Assembly: GCF_004366635.1 (NCBI RefSeq)
Contig: NZ_SORN01000011.1
Span: 1-64,000, forward strand
Length of the DNA stretch: 64,000 nucleotides
Source of the DNA: Roseinatronobacter bogoriensis DSM 18756
GTDB lineage: Bacteria; Pseudomonadota; Alphaproteobacteria; Rhodobacterales; Rhodobacteraceae
Direction of reading: 5' to 3'
Each line of letters opens with the position of its first letter. Positions within the stretch are counted from its first letter, which is position 1. Made by a program: the position numbers and the translations under genes. The notes beneath the pieces were generated by a model. The model saw only the letters and a list, made by a program, of their open reading frames with translations. It did no database searches and was not told the origin of the DNA. Below, in pieces: positions 34,592 to 43,919 of this stretch.

Positions 34592-35809
34592 TCAGGCGGA
34601 CAGGGCGAGAGCAGCCCCCCCGGCGGCCGCCACGACAACGACGACCCAAGGCGGCGCCTTCCATGCCATCAGCGCCACGAAGCAGACCAGCGCAAGGGTA
34701 AAATCGCGCATGTCGCCGATGGCGCTGGTGAAGACGGGCGAGTATAGCGCCGCGCCGAGTATCCCCACAACAGCCGCATTCGCGCCCTGCATCAGCGATT
34801 GCGCCCGCGCCATGGCGCGGAACCTGTCCCAGAAGGGCATCACGCCGACCAGCAACAAGAAACCCGGCAGGAAGATCGCCCCCAGCGCCAATGTGGCGCC
34901 CGCAATGCCATTCGGCGCTGGCCCCAGTACGCCCCCCAGATAGGCCGCGAAGGTAAACAGCGGCCCCGGCACTGCCTGCGCCGCGCCATACCCCGCCAAA
35001 AACTGGTCCGGTGTTACCCAGCCGGTCTGTACAACCTCGGCCTCCAGCAGTGGCAGCACCACATGCCCGCCCCCAAAAACCAGCGCGCCTGCGCGGTAGA
35101 AGCTGTCGATCACTGCCAGCGACTGGCTCTGACCCGCAAGCAGCGGCAGGAGCAGAAGCGCAGCAAAGAAAGTGGCCAGCGCGCCTATTGCCACCCCGCG
35201 CGATACGGGCATCATGACATGCCCGCTGACAGGCGTGCCAGCACCGCGCCCGAGCGCAAGGCCAGCCAGCCCGCCCAGCACGATCGCCCCCACCATTCCG
35301 AAGGCACCGGGCACAAAGGCCAGCGCCGCCACAGCCCCTACGGCAATGGCCGCGCGTTCGCGGTCAGGGCACAGGTTTTTCGCCATGCCCCAGACGGCTT
35401 GGGCAATGATCGCCACGGCCACGATCTTCAGCCCATTCAACGCCCCGGTTCCCACTGGCCCGGCAATGCTGGCCGCGCTGAGTGCAAAGACCAGAAGGAT
35501 CAGGGCCGATGGCAGCGTAAAGGCGACAAAAGCCGCAAGCGCCCCCAGCCAGCCCGCGCGCATCATCCCCAGCGCAAACCCGACCTGAGACGAGGCCGGA
35601 CCGGGCAGAAACTGGCACAATGCGACCAGATCAGCATAGGCGCGGTCATCCAGCCAGCGCCGCCGTATAACCAGTTCGTCGCGGAAGTAACCCAGATGCG
35701 CGATTGGCCCCCCGAAACTGGTCAGGCCCAGCTTGAAGAAGGTCGCAAAGACCTCGCCCGCTGTGCCTTGCGCGGCTTCGGTTTTGCCCGCATCTATTTT
35801 GTTTGTCAT
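34592..35809 (-). CDS. chrA: Chromate efflux transporter
   Basis: 405-aa CHR-family membrane protein with two homologous halves. The first half has FFKLGLTSFGGPIAHLGYF and CQFLPGPASSQVGF; the second has FYRAGALVFGGGHVVLPLLE and YGAAQAVPGPLFTFAAYLGG. This two-domain form exports chromate by proton exchange. Its start overlaps the padR stop by 4 bp, so the two genes are coupled and the regulator probably senses the same stress. Confidence 0.92.
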   Translation of the reverse strand: MTNKIDAGKTEAAQGTAGEVFATFFKLGLTSFGGPIAHLGYFRDELVIRRRWLDDRAYADLVALCQFLPGPASSQVGFALGMMRAGWLGALAAFVAFTLPSALILLVFALSAASIAGPVGTGALNGLKIVAVAIIAQAVWGMAKNLCPDRERAAIAVGAVAALAFVPGAFGMVGAIVLGGLAGLALGRGAGTPVSGHVMMPVSRGVAIGALATFFAALLLLPLLAGQSQSLAVIDSFYRAGALVFGGGHVVLPLLEAEVVQTGWVTPDQFLAGYGAAQAVPGPLFTFAAYLGGVLGPAPNGIAGATLALGAIFLPGFLLLVGVMPFWDRFRAMARAQSLMQGANAAVVGILGAALYSPVFTSAIGDMRDFTLALVCFVALMAWKAPPWVVVVVAAAGGAALALSA

Positions 35810-36120
35810 TCTGTCCCCGCCTCGCCCTTGAGTTCGCGCAATCGCACCCGAGCCACAGCCAACCCGTCACGCCCTTTTTGCGTAATCGTGTAAAATTTCC
35901 GCGACGTGCGCCCCGCGCGTTCGGTCTGGCTGGTCAGGTATCCGTCCCGTTCCATATTTGCCAACATCGGATAGAGCGTGCCGGGCGACAGCCGGTAGCC
36001 GTGCCGCGCCAGTTCATCAATCATCCACTGGCCATAGATCGGGTGTTCTGCGGCATGGTGCAGGATATGCAAGCGGACCAACCCCGACAACAGATCATGA
36101 TGCTCCATGCGCTCGACCAT
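35806..36120 (-). CDS. PadR-family transcriptional regulator
   Basis: 104-aa winged-helix regulator. It has LSGLVRLHILHHAAEHPIYG, then GYRLSPGTLYPMLANMERDG, the diagnostic PadR recognition helix, and FYTITQKGRDGL. ATG 36120 is preceded by AGGTG, while the frame itself runs back to 36195. It overlaps chrA by 4 bp. PadR-type regulators are frequent partners of ChrA and usually repress their own operon. Confidence 0.85.
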   Translation of the reverse strand: MVERMEHHDLLSGLVRLHILHHAAEHPIYGQWMIDELARHGYRLSPGTLYPMLANMERDGYLTSQTERAGRTSRKFYTITQKGRDGLAVARVRLRELKGEAGTE

Positions 36121-36206
36121 GTTACACCTATGCTTTCCGATATCGACATTCGATAAATCATGCTTTACGCAGGGCGTCAACCTTGCCGCTCTCATTGGTC
36201 AGACAT

Positions 36207-36989
36207 ATGCACATTCATCCGCCACACTCCCCTGTCATTTCCGTTACAGATCTGGACCAGCTTGGCGCTGTCAGAATGCTGTATGTGGCTGACGGAGATG
36301 AAGCCCCGCATGGGCTGACCCGTGTGCCCGTTGCAGACTGGATCGCGCATGCCAAGCAAACCCCCTCAGGGCTGGATGATCTGGCTTTCTGGCATGACCA
36401 GATCACGCGCTTGGGGATCGGGCCGGATGCGCTGACAGTCATTGCAGATAACGGTAGCATGCTGGAGGCCGCGCGCGTCTGGTTCATCTTGCAGTATTTC
36501 GGTCTGCCAGTGGTGGTACTTAATGGTGGGCTGCCCGCCCTGAACGAATTGCCCCAACAGGCCGCGCTCTATGCTGGCCCTATCACCCTGACGCCCGGTT
36601 CTGGCGCTGTTGCGCTGATGGACCGTGACGGCCTGAAAGGGGCCCTGCCTGAGATTCAGGTTTTTGATGCGCGCACGGCAGCGGAGTTCAGCGGGTTTGA
36701 CCTGAAAGGCAATGCGCGCGGTGGGCACCTGCCAGGGGCATCGCTTCTGTCACATAGTGACCTGCTTGGGGAAGCGGGCCTAAAGCCTGTGCCGCAACTC
36801 GTAGCCCTGATGGACCAGGCCGGGATCACCGACGGCAAGCCCATCGTGACCCATTGTAACGGAGGTGGGCGCGCGGCGCTGGCAGCCCTTGCGGCAGTGA
36901 TGGCGGGCAAACGTGATGTGCGGGTCTATTATCTCAGCTTCGCGGATTGGGCAGCGGATGAAAGCTGCCCTGTCAACGTGCCGGAATAA
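36207..36989 (+). CDS. Rhodanese-like sulfurtransferase
   Basis: 260-aa protein with two rhodanese-like modules. The N-terminal one is inactive-looking (PSGLDDLAFWHDQI, NGGLPALNEL). The C-terminal one has FDARTAAEFSGF and the active loop HCNGGGRAA with a Cys nucleophile. It would transfer sulfane sulfur to cyanide or a thiol acceptor. It lies divergent from padR and 70 bp ahead of the NosR-like gene. The sulfur chemistry may link to the neighbouring flavoprotein, but this is not shown. Confidence 0.8.
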   Translation: MHIHPPHSPVISVTDLDQLGAVRMLYVADGDEAPHGLTRVPVADWIAHAKQTPSGLDDLAFWHDQITRLGIGPDALTVIADNGSMLEAARVWFILQYFGLPVVVLNGGLPALNELPQQAALYAGPITLTPGSGAVALMDRDGLKGALPEIQVFDARTAAEFSGFDLKGNARGGHLPGASLLSHSDLLGEAGLKPVPQLVALMDQAGITDGKPIVTHCNGGGRAALAALAAVMAGKRDVRVYYLSFADWAADESCPVNVPE

Positions 36990-37059
36990 GTCCCCTGTTT
37001 CCAAGGCGCGTTTGACTTTGATCAAGGCTGCGGAGTTCTTGGCCTGCCAATGAGGCGAG

Positions 37060-39228
37060 ATGATGCGTTCTCTCAACGGCCTGCAATCTCTCTTCGCCAG
37101 CGCGCTTATGCTGGTGCTGTGGCTTGTACCCGCAATTACCAGCGCGCAAACTCCGCATTTGCAGCAGTTTATGTCAGAAATAGCCCCCCATTCGATTGTC
37201 GAGACTGCGACGGATTACGGTGCAATCCGCGATGATCTGCCGGTGGCCCCCATCCTTGGGCCGGATGGGCCTATGGGTTGGGTGTTCATCACCTCGGATT
37301 TCGTCGGCACAACGGGCTATGGTGGTAAGCCGATCCATGTGATGGTCGCACTCGATGACGCGGCGCGCATCATCGGGGCGAGGTTGGTCGAGCATTCCGA
37401 GCCGATTGTCATAATCGGCATCCCGGAATCGCGGATACACGCGGTCATGCAGGGGATCGTCGGGCTGGATGTTGCGGAACTGTCGCAGCAAGAGCGTCGT
37501 GCACCGCAATTGGAGATCGTCTCGGGCGTCACCGTCACCGTGATGGTGATTGACGATTCCATCCAGCGATCTGCCCTGCACGTGGCGCGCAGGTTGGGTC
37601 TGGGCGGGCTGTCGGTCGAGGGCGCGCAGACTGGCCCGCGCTTCGCCCTGAACCCCGATGCCCGCGCAGCAGAGGATTGGCCCACGCTGTCAGCGGATGG
37701 AACAGTCCAGCGGCTGACACTGGATGTCGGGCAAGTCAATGCGGCCTTTGGCGCCCATCCCGACCCGCGCGCCGCTGAGCGCCCTCTGACCGACCCACCA
37801 GACACATTGTTCATTGACCTGTTCGCAGCACAGATCAGCCATGACAGCCTTGGCGCGCGGCTTCTGCCCCCGGAGGCGCAAGCGCAGCTTCAGGAGTGGC
37901 TGACCGAGGGCGCGCATCCGCTCTGGCTGGGTGCGCGCGGGATGCAGTCGTTCAAGGGCACAAATTACCGGCGCGGCGGTGTGTTTGACCGTATCGTGCT
38001 GGTGCAGGGGGAAAACTCGATCCGCTTCCGCGAAGAAGATCATCTGCCGCTTGATGCCCTTGATCTGCCCGGCGCACCACATCTGAAGGAGATTGACCTG
38101 TTTCGCATTCCGGCCGATGCAGGTTTTGCCCCCACAGCGCCGTGGCGGCTGCAACTGGTGGCGCAGCGCAATGTGTCGGGTGTGGATCGCGCCTTCACCT
38201 TTTTCGAGCTGCCCTATCAGCTTGCCCCGCATTTCCTGCGCGAATTGCCCCGCCCTGCCCCGCAAGGCAGCCTGTCTGATGCCGAGGCAGAGCGCGCCGC
38301 GCAGATGGCCCTGATCGAACGGATCTGGCAAGATCGACAGGTGGAGATTGCAGGCCTTGCCGCCATGCTACTCGTGCTGACAGGGGTGTTCTTCTTTCAG
38401 GGGCTGTTGACGCGCTCGGCGCGGGCAACCTACTGGTTCCGCATCGGTTTTTTGTCGCTGACGCTGTTTTTCCTTGGCTGGTATGCCAATGCGCAGCTTT
38501 CTGTCGTCAATATACTGGCGCTGACGCAATCGCTGATGAGCGGGTTTTCATGGCAGGCCTTCCTGCTTGACCCCTTGACCTTCATCCTGTGGTTCTCGGT
38601 CGCGGCGGCGCTGATATTCTGGGGGCGCGGGGCCTATTGTGGCTGGCTGTGCCCCTTTGGCGCACTTCAGGAATTGACCAACCAGATTGCGCGGCGGTTG
38701 CGCGTGCCGCAACTGACCTTGCCTTGGGGGCTGCATGAACGCCTCTGGCCGGTCAAATACATGATCTTTCTGGCACTTTTCGGGGCTTCTCTGGCCTCGC
38801 TCAGCTGGGGCGAAACCCTGGCAGAGGTTGAGCCGTTCAAAACCGCCATCGTGCTGAAATTCGACCGCGCCTGGCCCTTTGTGACCTTCGCGCTGGTGCT
38901 ATTGGGCATCGGGCTGTTTATCGAGCGCTTTTACTGTCGCTATCTCTGTCCACTTGGGGCTGCACTCGCGATTCCCGCGCGCATCCGCATGTTTGATTGG
39001 CTAAAGCGCTATAAAGAGTGCGGCAGCCCGTGCCAGACCTGCCGCAACGACTGCTTTGTGCAGGCCATTCACCCGACAGGTGAGATCAACCCGAATGAAT
39101 GCCTGAACTGCCTGAATTGTCAGGTACTCTACCAGTCGCAAAGCAAATGCCCTGTGGTGATCCGGCAGATCAAGCGCCGCGCGGTGGTGTCGGCAAGTGG
39201 TAAATCTGATGCGAAAGGAGAGGTTTGA
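37060..39228 (+). CDS. NosR/NirI-family flavin and iron-sulfur membrane protein
   Basis: 722-aa electron-transfer protein. After a signal segment there is a periplasmic FMN-binding domain (about residues 60-180) with SGVTVT, the S/T-G-x-T site for covalent FMN. Five or six helices follow, with CGWLCPFG (about 527) and CRYLCPLG (about 627). A cytoplasmic ferredoxin-like end has CGSPCQTCRNDC and CLNCLNCQ. The start is ATG 37060 or 37063, after GAGGCGAG. The apbE that follows should attach the FMN. nosZ is not in the window, so a role in N2O reduction is uncertain. Confidence 0.85.
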   Translation: MMRSLNGLQSLFASALMLVLWLVPAITSAQTPHLQQFMSEIAPHSIVETATDYGAIRDDLPVAPILGPDGPMGWVFITSDFVGTTGYGGKPIHVMVALDDAARIIGARLVEHSEPIVIIGIPESRIHAVMQGIVGLDVAELSQQERRAPQLEIVSGVTVTVMVIDDSIQRSALHVARRLGLGGLSVEGAQTGPRFALNPDARAAEDWPTLSADGTVQRLTLDVGQVNAAFGAHPDPRAAERPLTDPPDTLFIDLFAAQISHDSLGARLLPPEAQAQLQEWLTEGAHPLWLGARGMQSFKGTNYRRGGVFDRIVLVQGENSIRFREEDHLPLDALDLPGAPHLKEIDLFRIPADAGFAPTAPWRLQLVAQRNVSGVDRAFTFFELPYQLAPHFLRELPRPAPQGSLSDAEAERAAQMALIERIWQDRQVEIAGLAAMLLVLTGVFFFQGLLTRSARATYWFRIGFLSLTLFFLGWYANAQLSVVNILALTQSLMSGFSWQAFLLDPLTFILWFSVAAALIFWGRGAYCGWLCPFGALQELTNQIARRLRVPQLTLPWGLHERLWPVKYMIFLALFGASLASLSWGETLAEVEPFKTAIVLKFDRAWPFVTFALVLLGIGLFIERFYCRYLCPLGAALAIPARIRMFDWLKRYKECGSPCQTCRNDCFVQAIHPTGEINPNECLNCLNCQVLYQSQSKCPVVIRQIKRRAVVSASGKSDAKGEV

Positions 39229-40139
39229 TGCTGCACAGCCGTCGTCGTTTCCTGACCATTGCCGCCGCCGCCTCAGTCGCCGGTCTACCTGCCCGCGCCG
39301 CATCTGTCACCCGCTGGCAGGGGGTGGCGCTTGGGGCCAATGCCTCGATCCACCTTGCGCACCCGGAGGCTGACCGGATCATCGCCAAGGCCCTGGCCGA
39401 GATCGCGCGGCTGGAACAGGTATTCAGCCTGCACCGCCCCGATTCAGCCCTTGTAAAGCTGAACGCGGCGGGCCATCTGGCGGCCCCACCGTTCGAATTG
39501 CTGGACTGTCTTGGGATTTGCGCCGCTGTGCATACTGCCAGCGGTGGTGCATTTGACGCGACGGTGCAGCCCCTCTGGGCACTTCATGCGCGCAGCTATG
39601 CGAAGGGCCACGCGCCGCGCGAGGCCGAGATCATGGCGACCTTGCCGCTGGTCGGATGGGACGCTGTGCAGATCAGCGCCGCGGAAATCAACTTTACCCG
39701 CCCCGGCATGGCCTTGACGCTGAACGGTGTCGCGCAGGGCGTGATTGCAGATCGTGTGGCTGATCTGCTGGCGCGCGAGGGCTTGAGCGATATTCTGGTG
39801 AACGCGGGCGAATTCCGCGCCCTTGGCGGTCATCCCAATGGCGGCTCCTGGCCGATCCGGCTGGATGATACAGGCAAGACGCCCGTACCTTTGCGCAACC
39901 GCGCGCTGGCCAGTTCCGGCCCGCTGGGCACTGTCTTTGATGAGGCGGGCCGTGCGGGGCATATTCTGGACCCGCGCACAGGCCACCCCAGCGCCACGAA
40001 ATGGAAGCTGATCAGCGTAACAGACCCGCGCGCGGGGCTGGCCGATGCGCTGTCCACCGCCGCTTGCCTTTTGTCGCGGACTGAGGTTGACAGGATGATG
40101 GCAGTGTTTCCGACAGCCGAACTTGTGGGGCTGTCATAG
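39228..40139 (+). CDS. apbE: FAD:protein FMN transferase
   Basis: 303-aa ApbE/NosX-type enzyme that links FMN to Thr/Ser of exported flavoproteins. A twin-arginine signal (SRRRFLTIAAAASVAG) sends it to the periplasm. Family motifs are GGAFDATVQPLW, LTLNGVAQGVIADRVADLL, ILVNAGEFRALG and HILDPRTGHP. The ATG overlaps the stop of the NosR-like gene (TGATG), so its substrate is very likely that protein. Confidence 0.9.
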   Translation: MLHSRRRFLTIAAAASVAGLPARAASVTRWQGVALGANASIHLAHPEADRIIAKALAEIARLEQVFSLHRPDSALVKLNAAGHLAAPPFELLDCLGICAAVHTASGGAFDATVQPLWALHARSYAKGHAPREAEIMATLPLVGWDAVQISAAEINFTRPGMALTLNGVAQGVIADRVADLLAREGLSDILVNAGEFRALGGHPNGGSWPIRLDDTGKTPVPLRNRALASSGPLGTVFDEAGRAGHILDPRTGHPSATKWKLISVTDPRAGLADALSTAACLLSRTEVDRMMAVFPTAELVGLS

Positions 40140-40187
40140 CGCAAGCTGGCAAATACAACGCCGCCCACGCATTCCCGAACCAAAAGA

Positions 40188-40214
40188 AAACCCCGGCAAA
40201 CTGTGCCGGGGTTT
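40188..40214. terminator. Bidirectional rho-independent terminator
   Basis: An 11-bp perfect stem, AAACCCCGGCA / TGCCGGGGTTT, with a five-base loop. It is flanked by T-rich sequence on both strands (TTTCATGTTTTTT on plus, TTTTCTTTTGG on minus). It separates the convergent apbE and peroxidase genes. Confidence 0.88.
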
Positions 40215-40233
40215 CATGTTTTTTGCCGTTCAC

Positions 40234-41265
40234 TTAACCGGGAACAACGCCCTCGGGCAGTTCGAACGGAATGCCTTCTGGTGGCTCGAAATTCACCGGA
40301 ATCTCGCCGGTCAGCGCGTCAAGGAAGGCGGTGATGTCGTCCAGCGTCTCGTCATCCAGCCGCTGTCCAAGCTGAATCCGGGCCATGATGTCATTGGCGC
40401 GACGCAGTTCCGCCACGGACCCATCGTGGAAATACGGATAAGTCTTCGCGATATTGCGCAGCAGCGGCACGCGGAAGAAGAAGCGGTCGGCCTCATCACC
40501 TGTTGCACGCATCAGACCAGAGTTAATATCGACCGACCCGGTATGATCCCAATAATTTTCGGTAACGCCGAAGGGCTGCAGCATCTCTCCGCCAAAGAGC
40601 GGCCCAGCATGACAGCCTGCGCAGCCGACATCGATATAAGATTGCAGCCCGGCAAGTTGCTGCGGGGTCATCGCGTCATCATCACCGGCGAGCCATGCGT
40701 CATAGGGCGCAGGGGTCCGCAATGTGAACTCATAGACCTCAATCGCCTTGCCGTAATTTTCAACGCTCATTGGCTCTTCGTCATCGGGGAAGGCGGATGC
40801 GAACCATTCAGCATAGCCATGCTCATCGAGCACAGGCAGGATGTCTTCACGTGTCGCGAAGCCCATAGAACCGGTGATCGAGCCCATCGCCTGAGCTTGT
40901 CCAGACTCGCGATCTGCAAGCCAGCGCAGGCCCGGCGTTTCCATTGAATGGAACACAGTCTGTGATTGTAAGGTGCGCCCGCCACGCGCGTTGATCGAGG
41001 CTACACGCGAATCCGACCCCCAGTTTTCTGCGAAATGGCAGCTTGCGCAGGCCACGTCACCGCTGATCGACAAACGCATGTCCCAGAACAGCGCCTGGCC
41101 AAGCTGGGCTTGCGGGTCTTCGATCTCTTCAGGTTCGGTGGCACGAACAGTCCCGAACAGCGCACGCGCGGTTTCGCGAAGCTCCTCGACATCGGATGCA
41201 GCAGCTGGCCCGACGGCAGGCAGCATCAGGGCTGCGACCGCGGCGGCTGTCAGTAGGCGTGGCAT
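40234..41265 (-). CDS. Dihaem cytochrome c peroxidase family protein
   Basis: 343-aa periplasmic protein with signal peptide (LLTAAAVAALMLPAVGPAAA) and two c-type haem sites, CASCH (about residue 75) and CAGCH (about 215). It also has YPYFHDGSVAELRRA near the end, as in bacterial CCP/MauG enzymes. ATG 41265 is favoured over 41289 because AAGG is nine bases upstream. It may reduce peroxide or oxidise a partner protein; the partner is not evident. Confidence 0.85.
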   Translation of the reverse strand: MPRLLTAAAVAALMLPAVGPAAASDVEELRETARALFGTVRATEPEEIEDPQAQLGQALFWDMRLSISGDVACASCHFAENWGSDSRVASINARGGRTLQSQTVFHSMETPGLRWLADRESGQAQAMGSITGSMGFATREDILPVLDEHGYAEWFASAFPDDEEPMSVENYGKAIEVYEFTLRTPAPYDAWLAGDDDAMTPQQLAGLQSYIDVGCAGCHAGPLFGGEMLQPFGVTENYWDHTGSVDINSGLMRATGDEADRFFFRVPLLRNIAKTYPYFHDGSVAELRRANDIMARIQLGQRLDDETLDDITAFLDALTGEIPVNFEPPEGIPFELPEGVVPG

Positions 41266-41289
41266 GGGGCTAAACCTTCTCTTTGTCAT

Positions 41290-41615
41290 TCACGTTTACG
41301 CTATCACGGCGCGGTGAAGAGAGGGATTGATCTGAGTTAGTTTGCTGCGCTTTAAATTTTTAAAGTGTTGAATTTTTTACTTTTCGTCACACGCACAGGG
41401 CATTTGATTCAAGGTACTATCCTGCCTCACGCTCATTCGCGTTACGATCCAGACCAAACTTCTGGGCGGCTACATGGATACCGCACTTGCTTAATGGTAA
41501 CATCTGCACCCGCAGGCCGAGGCGCCGGATGCCCGTATGCAGTCCTCAATTCGCACCCGCGCGATACAGCTTCCCCGAAGCGACGCGCACCGAAAGCTGC
41601 CACAGCGGCGTGGTT
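41290..41615. other. Intergenic region
   Basis: About 326 bp between the peroxidase start and the TAXI permease stop, both transcribed leftward. It must hold the peroxidase promoter (AT-rich around 41340-41390), but no defined promoter, terminator or RNA was recognised. Confidence 0.4.
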
Positions 41616-43778
41616 TTACGACCGATCCACCTGAAGTGAAGCGCGTACTGGTTTGCTGGCGTTACGGATGTTAAACACCAAAAGCCCCAAAAAGACCGCG
41701 AAGGCTGTCCACTGGAACATCGGATCAAGCTCGGGCCAGATCAGCGCCCCACACAATCCGGCCAGCAGGATGCGCTGCATCACCCCAACCGCGTTTTCCA
41801 TGTGCCCCTCGAAGGCTGCCGCAATACAGTAAAGTGCTGCCAATGTAAGGACTGTGACTTGTAGTTTTTCGAATAGCGACCCAGTCAGAAGTGGCGTGAA
41901 GGCAAACATCAGCGGTACGATATACAGGGCCTTGGCCATTTTCCATGCCGTGACGCCGGTCGCCATAGGGCGGCTTCCTGCGATCGCGGCGGCAGCAAAA
42001 GCCGTCAGGCAGACCGGCGGCGTGACAGAACTGTCCTGACTGAGCCAGTAGATGATCATATGCGCAGTCAGAAGTGCCGCGATGACCAGATCGCGGCTGA
42101 GTATGCTTTCGACAATGGTCCGCCGCATCTCCAGCGGTGCTGCTTCAAAAACTATCTCGGCCTGACTGCGGGCCATGGGCAGACCGATGTCAGCGGCATA
42201 TTGCGGCGCACCCATTGCGAGGATGGCCTGCATATTTTCGGGGACAGCCCCAGCAGCGATGGCATTGATAACCTCGATCCGGGTAATCATATCTGCAAGC
42301 GCAGGCGCAGATAGTGTGGCGACGACGATATATGCCGCCGTCACAGGCAGACCCATTCCCAGCACAAGTGAGGCCAGCGCGATCAAGGCAATAGCGATCA
42401 GGACGGAATTATTCGCCCACGCGCTGATCATCAGTGAAAAGGTATTACCAACACCGCTGATGGTTACAGCGGCGATAACCACGCCGATGGCAACAAGCAA
42501 AACGGCGGTCAGCACCATGTTACGTGTGCCCAGCGCCAGACTTTCCAGTACTGCCATGGGACCCATGGGGCGAGGTGTGATCCATGAGAAGGCGACTACG
42601 GATAAAATCGCGAAGCCAGCCGCATAGGACGGGGTGAAACCCCAGATCATAAGGCCCACAAGCACGCCGAGCGGGCCGAAAAAGGCGATTCCGTTCTCAC
42701 GCAAGACCTGCCCAAGCGACTTCTCGGGGCCCGGGTCCGGCGCAAGCTCAAGCCGTTTCGCAGTAATTCGTACATAGAACGCGATGGACAAAAAATAAAT
42801 CAGCGCGGGCAATACCGATACCGCTGCGATTGTTAAATAGGACACGCCAGTGAAGCTTGCCATGACAAAGGCACCAGCACCCATAATGGGTGGCATGATC
42901 TGCCCGCCTGTAGAGCTTGCCGCCTCCGTTGCTGCGGCTGTGCGAGCAGGCAGGCCCGAGCGTTTCATCAATGGAATTGTGATCGATCCGGTCGAAACGG
43001 TATTCGCCACAGCCGAGCCGGATATAGTGCCCATCAGCCCGGACCCGATGATAGCAACAAAGCCCGGCCCCCCGATCATGCGCCTTGCGATCACCTTTGC
43101 GAAATCCACGATGAATTCACCCGCGCCGGAGCGCAACAGGAACGCGCCGAACAGGATAAACATGAATACAAAACTGGCCGATATGCGCGCAACCGAGCCG
43201 AACATCCCGTCATCGGTGTAGAAAATACGAAACAGCATAGTATCGGTGCGCAAACCGCTAAAGGTCAGCATGCCCGGCACATAAGCGCCCCAGTAGGTTA
43301 TATAAGTGAAGCTCGCCAATATCAGGATCGGGATTACCCATCCCGTGGTCCGCCGCGTAAACTCGACGGCCAGCGCCAGAGCAATCATTGTGAACACCCA
43401 GTCATGCCATACCATGCGCATGCCACGGTCGTAGAATGCCTGTTCTGCCAGCAGAAGATAGGCCACGAGCGAGATGGACAAGGCGGCAAGTGCCAGATCA
43501 ATCCCAAGAACCACTCGCTGAGCAGCCCGGCTGCGCGCCTGCCATGCAGGATAAAGCAGCGCACACAGCACTCCGAACCCAGCAAAATGGATCACCGAGG
43601 TCATCAACTCTGGCCAGGTCGCGAAGGTGTTGAACCAGATATGCAGCAGCGCCAGACCGACACCGATCCAGAAGGCAGCGCGTCCATAAAGGCTGTCGGG
43701 GCTGCGCAATCCGGCCATGCCGGGTGCCACAACGTCAGTGGGGGCGTCGGCGGGCCGCTGCGGCTGGTCGCTGGGCAT
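41616..43778 (-). CDS. TAXI-type TRAP transporter fused permease
   Basis: 720-aa membrane protein in which the small and large TRAP permease subunits are joined, as is usual for TAXI systems. It has about 17-18 helices and motifs such as GPGFVAIIGSGLMGTISGSA, STGSITIPLMKRSGL and EAASSTGGQIMPPIMGAGAF. ATG 43778 follows GGAGAG at a normal distance; the frame extends to 43802. The substrate is unknown. The receptor lies just upstream. Confidence 0.9.
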   Translation of the reverse strand: MPSDQPQRPADAPTDVVAPGMAGLRSPDSLYGRAAFWIGVGLALLHIWFNTFATWPELMTSVIHFAGFGVLCALLYPAWQARSRAAQRVVLGIDLALAALSISLVAYLLLAEQAFYDRGMRMVWHDWVFTMIALALAVEFTRRTTGWVIPILILASFTYITYWGAYVPGMLTFSGLRTDTMLFRIFYTDDGMFGSVARISASFVFMFILFGAFLLRSGAGEFIVDFAKVIARRMIGGPGFVAIIGSGLMGTISGSAVANTVSTGSITIPLMKRSGLPARTAAATEAASSTGGQIMPPIMGAGAFVMASFTGVSYLTIAAVSVLPALIYFLSIAFYVRITAKRLELAPDPGPEKSLGQVLRENGIAFFGPLGVLVGLMIWGFTPSYAAGFAILSVVAFSWITPRPMGPMAVLESLALGTRNMVLTAVLLVAIGVVIAAVTISGVGNTFSLMISAWANNSVLIAIALIALASLVLGMGLPVTAAYIVVATLSAPALADMITRIEVINAIAAGAVPENMQAILAMGAPQYAADIGLPMARSQAEIVFEAAPLEMRRTIVESILSRDLVIAALLTAHMIIYWLSQDSSVTPPVCLTAFAAAAIAGSRPMATGVTAWKMAKALYIVPLMFAFTPLLTGSLFEKLQVTVLTLAALYCIAAAFEGHMENAVGVMQRILLAGLCGALIWPELDPMFQWTAFAVFLGLLVFNIRNASKPVRASLQVDRS

Positions 43779-43919
43779 AATACTCTCCGAAATTCGCGGC
43801 AAATAATGGTTTGGTCCGGCACCCCTGTCAGGGCAACCGTATTGGCGATCTGGCCCGACCTAGCGCCGGGCCGTGGGGGCCGAAACATCAAACGTGAGTT
43901 TCTGTTTCGGCCCGCAGTC

